Assembly (NCBI GenBank): GCA_034231615.1
Contig: CM067311.1
Span: 27,122,015 to 27,186,014 of the forward strand
DNA: 64,000 bases
Direction: 5' to 3'
Source: Meghimatium bilineatum
Lineage: Eukaryota > Mollusca > Gastropoda > Stylommatophora > Philomycidae
How positions within the stretch are numbered: the stretch's first letter is position 1; each line of letters starts with the position of its first letter. The notes below the pieces were generated by a model that did no database searches, was not told the DNA's origin, and was given only the letters and a program-made list of their open reading frames with translations. The position numbers and the translations under genes are program-made. Positions 51,301 through 60,300 of the stretch are shown one piece after another.

Positions 51301-54300
51301 ATATGTCTGCCTCAGCATTTCATACTCAGAACACTCTTGCAGTATATTTTTTGCACTCTGTGTTGCCTGTACACATGGCCGTGTTGCCAATTGAATTGTA
51401 TGTACATGTGACTGCAGAGTCGGTTGTGTCCCGTTCTGAGGCGTAGAATTACAACTTGTTCTGATCTGTTCATAATATGATAGTCATCTTGTGTTTTGTG
51501 GCTTTCATATAGACTTGATTATCTTTTTTTTCTGATGGTAGATGACTGATACATCTGGTTGGTCTTCAGCAGCACCTTCCTTAGCCACTTGGCCTGCTTT
51601 TTCATTTCCTGGTATTCCAAGTGAGAAGGTATCCACTGCATGATTACCTTATACTGGTAAGAGTTTTTCCAGACTGGAGAGCTTGAAGCACTGACCTTGC
51701 ATCTCTCAGGAATGCTGTGGGCCAGGGTTGTTCAGCAGTTTTTCAGTTGCCTCTCTTAATTGCCTGGATTTCTGCATCATAATTATTACAGAATTTCCCT
51801 GTTGGTGTTCTGATCGTATCTCTGGGCTTTTGTGGATATCCTATATATACACCTGAACCTCCATTCCTCACTGCATTCTGTGCTGACCCATCTGTGTATG
51901 CCCTGACCCATATGTCTTGTGATTATTCATTGTCCACAAAACTGAGAGTTTCTGTCCTTCGCTGCACACTGTTCTGTTCGTCCTCATTTAGTATTCCTTT
52001 CATATGGGTCTGAATGTTTACTGGTATTCCATTTCTTTCACTCCAAAAGGTATGCTCTGGTACAGATCTTAAGGGGCTGTCAACTTCAGGCAGGTCTGTA
52101 CGTTGTCTACAGAGTCGTATAGCTTGGTGGATAAAGCTGCTTCTTTTCATTGCCCATTTCTAGATTTTGGAATCTTTCCTTCATTGGATGACTTGGAATA
52201 TACTTAAACGTTACTGCTTGTATTAGTACTTTTGTGTCTCTGCGTTCGCCAAGTGTTTGTGTTCTCCCCATGTATGTATACAAGTAAAGTTAATCTTCCT
52301 GTCATTATAAAGTTTGATGGAGGACGACTGCTTCTTCAACCTTGCAGAGCGTGTTCATTGAGTCTCTAAGTATGCATGCATGAGAATAACATCAGCCATG
52401 ACAGTGCCTCCATCATAGCCTTTATCTCCATTTTAAGATTGCTTGTGGTTGTAGTGAAGATTTTCTGAGTTTTCCCACTAGACCTTGCAGAAGTCTAAGA
52501 ACAAATGGCTGATCCAACAGTGTAAATTATGACATCATTTTCTTCAGTGTTATCGGCAATGAGTGCCCAAACTTCTGGATCCACAGCCACCAGATTTTTG
52601 TCCCTGCAGCTACTGTCAAGTGTGCTGACTACAGAGAAGATACAGTGTAATGTAGGAGTAGTGAATATCTACTCCTCCCAAGGAGCAATGCAAGTAGTTG
52701 AATTGTTTTTAGTTTGTCTGAGGATATCTTCTTCATGTACCAGCCATGATCTACCTCATTTGAGCCTAAAGCCTTTCACCTTATTGAGGTCTGGGTGTAA
52801 TGGATGAAATATATCACTGATTTTAACATGAGCTCAGGCATATCTTAAAATCATTCATTCATTTTACTTTTGCGCTGAAGTTAGCGCATAGAGCAGAGGT
52901 CAGATCTCTCCAATTCTGTCTGAATAGCTTTGAACAGACAATTGGAGAGATCTGCCCTATGCTCTAACTTCAGCACAAAAGGAAAATGAATGAATGAATT
53001 ATTTTAAGATTTGCCTGAACTCATCACACTTTGATTCTGCTGGCTGTGTTTGGGAAGTCAAGGACAAATGTCATCGCCACACAGGGTGTATGTATCCTTG
53101 GAACGTCCCAAGATGATTTACATGGCCTCGTTCTGAATTTTGTCCAGTCTGGCAATCTGTATAACTATCCGTGAATATAACACTATTACTAGTCAATAAC
53201 AGCAGAAGAATCAGAATGGGAAAACTTAAATTTCCTTATAAAATTATTATCTTTCTTTGATGGGATTTATTTTCTGATTTAGTTACTGTCACCATATCTT
53301 CTGATGAGGATGAGCCATCATCAACATCCAATAATATGGCCAGTCATGCTCCAAGTCCGGTAAATTCTGCAGGGAGTGAGTCACCTATATTTCCTTCAAC
53401 TCCGACTGAACCTATCAATGCTTTTGGAAGATTCAGAAGGGTACTCATGGAGGATGAGGTAAATTTATGATATTGGATATTTACCTTGTTCAACCTGGAC
53501 TGGATATTTGTTTAGATTGGTACTTTAAGTTTATCTATCTTTCACTCCCTGTGGGGGGTAGGTTGTAAGTTACAAATGAGAATTATAAAATGTTACATTT
53601 ATTCTATATTAACGTATGGCTCAGCAGATACATGGACACTAAACAGAGGACAGAATTGCTGCCTTTGAAATGTAGGTGTATAGAAGAATAGGGAGAACAT
53701 CATGGAAAGAGAAGGAACTAAACAATGAGGTTCTAAAAACACTTAATATGAAGAAAGAATTACTAAGAGAAATCAAGATTAGACAAATAAAATATTTTGG
53801 ACACATTAAAAGACATGACACCTTATTGAAGACCTTACTTGAAGGTAAAGTCAAAGGGAAACGAGCAAGAGGTAGACAGAGATACGTGTGGGATAATAAC
53901 ATCACAAGATGGTACAGGGTACAGTCTAGCAGAGTGCATCACCAAAACAAGAGGCAGGGGATGTTGAGATCTGTTGCAGCCAACCTTTATTGCAGAAATG
54001 GTACTAGATGATGTCTACCTGCCACATTTCTGGCTTGCCTCCCCTGATTTCACCAAGGGACAATTGAAGGGTATCTCTTATTTCCCTTGAATTTTCTAAT
54101 TGCAATTGAATTGACAGTGGGCGTGAACAGTGAACACACCCACCTCTGGTTTATTGATATCTCATAAAAACTAAAAGTTCATCCAGTCTCAGGTGTGCTA
54201 TGTCATCATATGCAAGTGTTGTGCCATGAAATTTATGGGTTAAACTGGAAGGAGACTTGGAGACCCATTCTGTGAACATCTGTATAGCATGAAAAAAACC

Positions 54301-57300
54301 ATTCCAGTTATCCTGTAGATGTATTCATGTGGTTGTGTCTGTGGGTCTCACCAATGGCCCACTAGTCATACCATCTATGCAACAGAAAACCTTAGTGGAT
54401 GAATTTACTGTTATATTGAGGTTATCTTCTTATAGAAGCTTCATGGCATGTCATCTATACAGTTATGATTTTGTTTTGTTGTTGAAATGTTTTTCATGTT
54501 TGCCTGAATATATATGTATGCACCCTCTGTGGTTGGGAGGGAGCCAGAGATGTACTGTGCAGCACTGAGGAGGAGGAAACTGACATCACTGTTTTTCCTA
54601 TGGCTGAGGCCCATCATAGAGGCACAGTGACTCAGGATGTGACAATCCTGTTGACTTGAAAATTTGGTTGCATGCCTGGAGCTATAGAGTTCGGCATAAC
54701 CAGTAGTCAATTGGTGGCGGGGAATGAGCACAGTGAACCTTATCTTGGCTACAGTGGCTAGGCACAGTGCATAGGTTGAAACCTACCTTTCTGGAGGTGT
54801 GATAGTTATTCTCTGGTGTCTTTAGTTATTAGCAAAACTTCATTACCCATTTCTTGGATTTACCTGTTGGATTTCAGTTTTGTGCAGTAAGTACATATTA
54901 TCAAGTATGGAAAACCCCATTTACTCAAGTTACATGGCGATTTCGTGCTGCTAGAACGGACCTGATTCAGTTCTCATTAGTATCAAGAGACAGAAGTGAA
55001 AATGTAGTTTTGGGGCAACAGTGAGGACCTCCTGCTGATGGCTAAATTCATAGAGGCAACTCACCCACATAGACTGCTGAGTATAGGAAACTGATCGCAG
55101 AAGTAAAATGTGTGGTCCACTCATTTAAAACAAAGTTGTGAGGTAGAGGAGGTAGTGGGTCCGAAACTGTTCGCAGATGAAAATGGTGTAGTCAATACAA
55201 ATTTGTAAAACAAAATGTTGTGAAGTAAAGTAGGGGAGAAGAGGCAGCAGGGGGCCTGAAACTGATCATAGAAGAAGAACATGAAAATACATCTTTTCTT
55301 GGTCCATATTTAAAACATAAATTTAGGTAGGGGATGGGAGAAGAGGCAGCTGGACTAACGGTCTGAAACAGCAGGCTTTTTCTATCTAGGTGTCTCTTTA
55401 GGCATGACCAACAAAATAGAAAATGTCAGATTGCTAAGTGGGATGGAAACTTGTAGTTTTGTGAGTTAACTAATTCATCATCAGATCATCCATCATGACA
55501 CTCTGGGCATGTTCTCCGATCTCTTGTTCTGTAAGTATACTTTCAAACCACTTAAAAACTATATAACAATTTGATATTTGTAGGATGGACAGAGTAAATT
55601 AAGCAAGAAAATTCAGCAGCAGCAGCAACAGGTCTTGACACCAATGATGGAAAGACATGAAGAAGATGAAGACGAAGATGATGATGAGGATGATGATGAT
55701 GACGAACCTCCAACTTATGAGATAGACATTCGAAGTGTGAGAGTTGGGTCAATGCGTACGCAGCCTGAGGGGCCCTTGTTAATCAATTTGCAGGGAGTTT
55801 GTTTTAAAGTCAGATGTAAGTAATTCTGAATGTGTACAAGAAAATCTTCATAATTATATACCAATATCAAATGCAGTTTTAGGCAGCTGATTGGGGCAAT
55901 CATGAACAGGCTTAACTTTCTGCCCCCTGTCCTATTAGCTGTCTTTTGTTCATTTTTATTTTATGCCATTTTCTCCATTTGTTCTCACACTCCAGCTGGC
56001 TAGCAGGATTAGTCCAGCGAATGAATGTGTGCCGTGTCAGAATTTACAGCTTGACTGTGCTAATATGCTCTTTTTAGGCTAGTACATCATATTTCAGCAT
56101 GCTTTTTTATTATCCGACTCGGACAGAGAGGTACAGAGTGTATCTTGGACAGCAAAAGTACCAGGTTCAATTCCCACTATAGGCAGTTGTGCCCCTTGAC
56201 TGTTCAGAAAGTAATGTCAACCTTCAGAATGTATTTAAAGTGCCTAGAAAATGATTGCAACCAAAAAAATACTGGGTTTGTTACATCCTAAGTAGGATAC
56301 TCTACCAAATTTTTTTTATGTTATGAGGTTACAGTCTAGTATTATCACTATTTTTTTGTCCTCTTGTATTATTCACCAGTACAAGAGTTAGTGAGGCAAT
56401 CTCACAATCCCAACTCAGGCAACTAGATTTAGGTTAAACACATAGAAAAGGTGTGCCATTAAAGTTATACTAGTAATAAGACTGGGCATATATGTGGTGC
56501 CCAAAAAAATTCAACTACTTGAAAAAGCACTGCCCTATGCAAGATATTTTTCAATTTTTTATAGTTTCTTTTATATTTCTTCATAATGTTTTCTAATTTA
56601 TTTCATATTTCTCCATTATTGTTCTCTAATTTATTTCATATTTCTCCATTATTGTTCTCTAATTTATTTCATATTTCTCCATTATTATTCTCTAATTTAT
56701 TTCATATTTCTCCATTATTGTTTTGGTGCCCTCATATTTTCCTCTTATGTTTGATGAACCGATGACTGCTGCATTTATGATAATGTCTGTTTGCAGTGAT
56801 GCTGGTTCCTGTTTAAGTATCAATCAGTCATTAGATTTGTTTTTCCCTCTTTCATTTATTCACTGTTTGATGTCTAAACCAATAGACAAGTCATTTTGGT
56901 GATCTCTAATTTTGTTGTATAATAGGTCATTATGTCTTTCACTTTTGTGGTCAAGTATGAACATTGTTTGACATTTTGTCTTCTCTACAGCTGAAAGAAC
57001 AGAGGAAGCTTTTGAATTTGAGATATTGGCTCAAGATGTAGAACAAGTCAAGTTCTTTTCTGGACAAACTCAACCTGTCTTGTTCCTGTTTCTGAGCCCT
57101 GAGTGTGGAGAGATTTTGAGAAATATTTGTCACATGGAGCCTGGTGATGACGAGTACTTTGATCCTAGCAGCACAGGTATGTTGCAGTATAATACTTTGA
57201 GAATTCTTTTCATTTTTGTTTGTTTCAGTCTTCAGGAATTGCAAAGTTCAGAGTTAACACTCAAAGCACATCAAGTTGTCACTAACACAAATTAAATAAC

Positions 57301-60300
57301 ATTTAGGTTACGTGTTGATAATTTGTGGACAGAACTTTAATTAGCATTCAGAATATTTAGAGCTTTCCCTAAAGGTACAGGGTTTTTGCGTAACAGTCAA
57401 CACTAGTTCTATCAGCTCAGATTTCCATTTGACTTCAGCATCTAGTGACTGAGTTCCATCTCCGTGGCAAGGATCTGGCCTTCATGAGAAGAAACATGAT
57501 CAGATTAATTTGTATCCAGCCTTCAGATTGTCTAACCTAATAATGATACTCATACTTTTGTATACTATCACATATGTAGGTAGACACCCCCCCCCCCCCC
57601 ATGAGTAAGAGGTTTCTTATTAAGATCACCCATGGGGAAACCAGGGCTTTGACTTCTAGATCAGGGTGCAAAATATAGGGCAACCGTATTTTTTCTAAGC
57701 ATGTTGTAGGAAGCGACTAATTAAAGGTAGGAAATGGATTGATAACCTGTCACTTGTGGAAAAGTTATTATCACTGCATGTCTTGCTTCGATTTATTACT
57801 TTTTTCTTCTGTCAAATGGTCCCCATGGATGACTCAGTCTCCTGTGTGTCCCGAAGCATCATCTGCAAGAGCTGCACCATGACGTACATAGATGAGACTA
57901 GTAGGAGGCTTGCTGACCATTTCTGCGAGCACCTACACAGCATCAAACACCATTCAGGCTATCCTGTGGACATTCATTTCAACGGCACAGGCCATTGAGG
58001 CGCCCAGGATGTTCAGGTGACGGCCATTAAAGCATGCTTCTCTGATGACCGAACCCGTCTGGATCTTGAGAACTGTTATATATACGAATTTGACACTCTG
58101 AAGCCTTTGGGTACGGATGAGCGCTTGACATATGCATAATATCGGGTTGTTCCGTTATTTCTCTGTCTCTTTTTCACATGTATTAGGGTCTGTTTTTGTA
58201 TACTTCCTATTTCTGTACATTTCCTGTTTGTGTCACCTTTGACCTCATTTCTATCCTTTTGGCCATTTCACTAGCCATGTGAATGCAAGTTGTATCGTCC
58301 CTACTTGTCATTTTTGATTTATATGTGTATGTTATCCATGATAAAGGCCTTACGGTCGAAATGTTGATTTGTGTGTGTGCCTATGTTTGTTTCATATTAT
58401 TAGCAAAACTTTATTATCCCGTTTCACGCTTCACATGACTGAGAGAAGCAGACCAACAAACATTGTGTGTGTGTCCTTTTGTGACAGACTCCTCTATGTG
58501 GTTGGGAATGTCACTGTGCCATTTCTGTCAAATGGTCAACATATCTGATGGAAGAATGATTAGTCAGTTGGCCTAGATGTATATGTTAGGATGTGATGAT
58601 CCTGGGATACTGTCCCACTTGAATACCCTCCCTTCAGGGACTACATATACCTCGATAGGCCCCCTTAACACAACCATGCCTTTGAGACCACAAACCTTAT
58701 GTGTTTTACCTAGGTTACTCAACTGAGGAGGTTCTATGCTTTTGTCAGAAAGGTTATGGACTATTAAGAACTACCTGCTCACAGCTAAAGGAATTATTTC
58801 GTCATCATCTTGACATTGCACATTGTTAAGAGTTCATGTATTCTTGGTATGAAAGTTCTGAATAAAACTCATGCAACAATAGGAAGTAAGAGCTAACTGC
58901 TCATAGTTCCTTGGAATCGATAGCACGGATAACATTAAAAAATCATATGTAGATATTTAATTTGTGTGGTTGGTTGCTGATTCTGTGGTACATGGGCTCA
59001 TGCTCTTTGACCCAATACCATTGTGTGATTTATGCATTTGAGCTATTATATTTTTTTTCCATATTAAATGTTTCATTTATCTGGCCTTGGATTTAAGCTG
59101 GTAAAACATGTTATATAGTGAAATCGCTGGAGGACAATGTGTGCTGAAGCATCCAATGTGGTAGCCTTATGACCTTGACGGGTTACAGGTTTATGGATGG
59201 GTATATGTAATCTATTCGCTTTTCAGCGTCAGGGGTAGAAGATATTTTCTGGAGACATCGTTTTCGTGGTAGACCTCTAGGTCTGCCTTCACTGTATCTG
59301 TGTAGCATAGCTTGCCGTGGTATACTGTCTGATGGTAGTCTGCTGATGTGGGCAAACCATTTGATTTGTTGTCTCTTAATAAATTCCAAGATTGGGGTAG
59401 ATATATATCATATGTGTCATTATTCTGATTGTATTTCAGACATGAAACAGAAAATGGTTGTGATAATTATTGAATGCTTTAACTACATGCCACACGAGAT
59501 GCTGAGAGAAACCCTGTCACTGTGGGCTGACATGAATCATGTAGAGGATGATTGCTTCATTGAGGAGCTGACTGAAGAGAGTGCTAATGATCTCTTGATT
59601 CAGTCAGCACCACCAGTTCTTACAGCAGACGTTGAAAGAGATGTGGTCAAGTTTAAACGAAGGTAAGATTGATTGCTGCATCTTAACTTTTCCTCTTTTC
59701 TGCAATGGACTTCATGTTGTTTATTCTGCGTAGTGTCACAAGGGTCTAACCTTCATGAGAAGAAACATGATCAGATTAATTTGTATCCAGTCTAACTGAA
59801 TGATGATACTCATGCTTAGTGGTAGTTAGTGTCATAGTGGTAGTTAATGTGATAGTGTCAGAAGGCTTTTTGTGGCATTGTTAGTGGCTGAAGTAGCACT
59901 ACACAAGCTCATTACAGATCTCCCAGAAATTCTTTGGCAGAAACCATGATACATGGGAAAATGCTGCTAAAACTAGAGCTATAATAATATGTAATCACTG
60001 CAGCAAAACTAATCAAACAGATGAAACTTGATACAGGCTAATGAAATTTTGCTAATCACTGGTAACACACATAATAACACAAATTGATGTTTTGACCAAA
60101 AGATCTTTATTAAGAACACAAGTAAAATGGCACTATCCAATGATGGGACAGTTCCATTTTACTTGTCGTGTTATGTTGTGTTCTTGACAAAAGACATTTT
60201 GTCGAAACTTTTATTTGGGTGCTACCAGTGATTAGAAAAATTTAATTACTCTGTTCCAAATTTCGCTTGTTGAACTAGAGTGACAGGGTGCTCTGCAATT

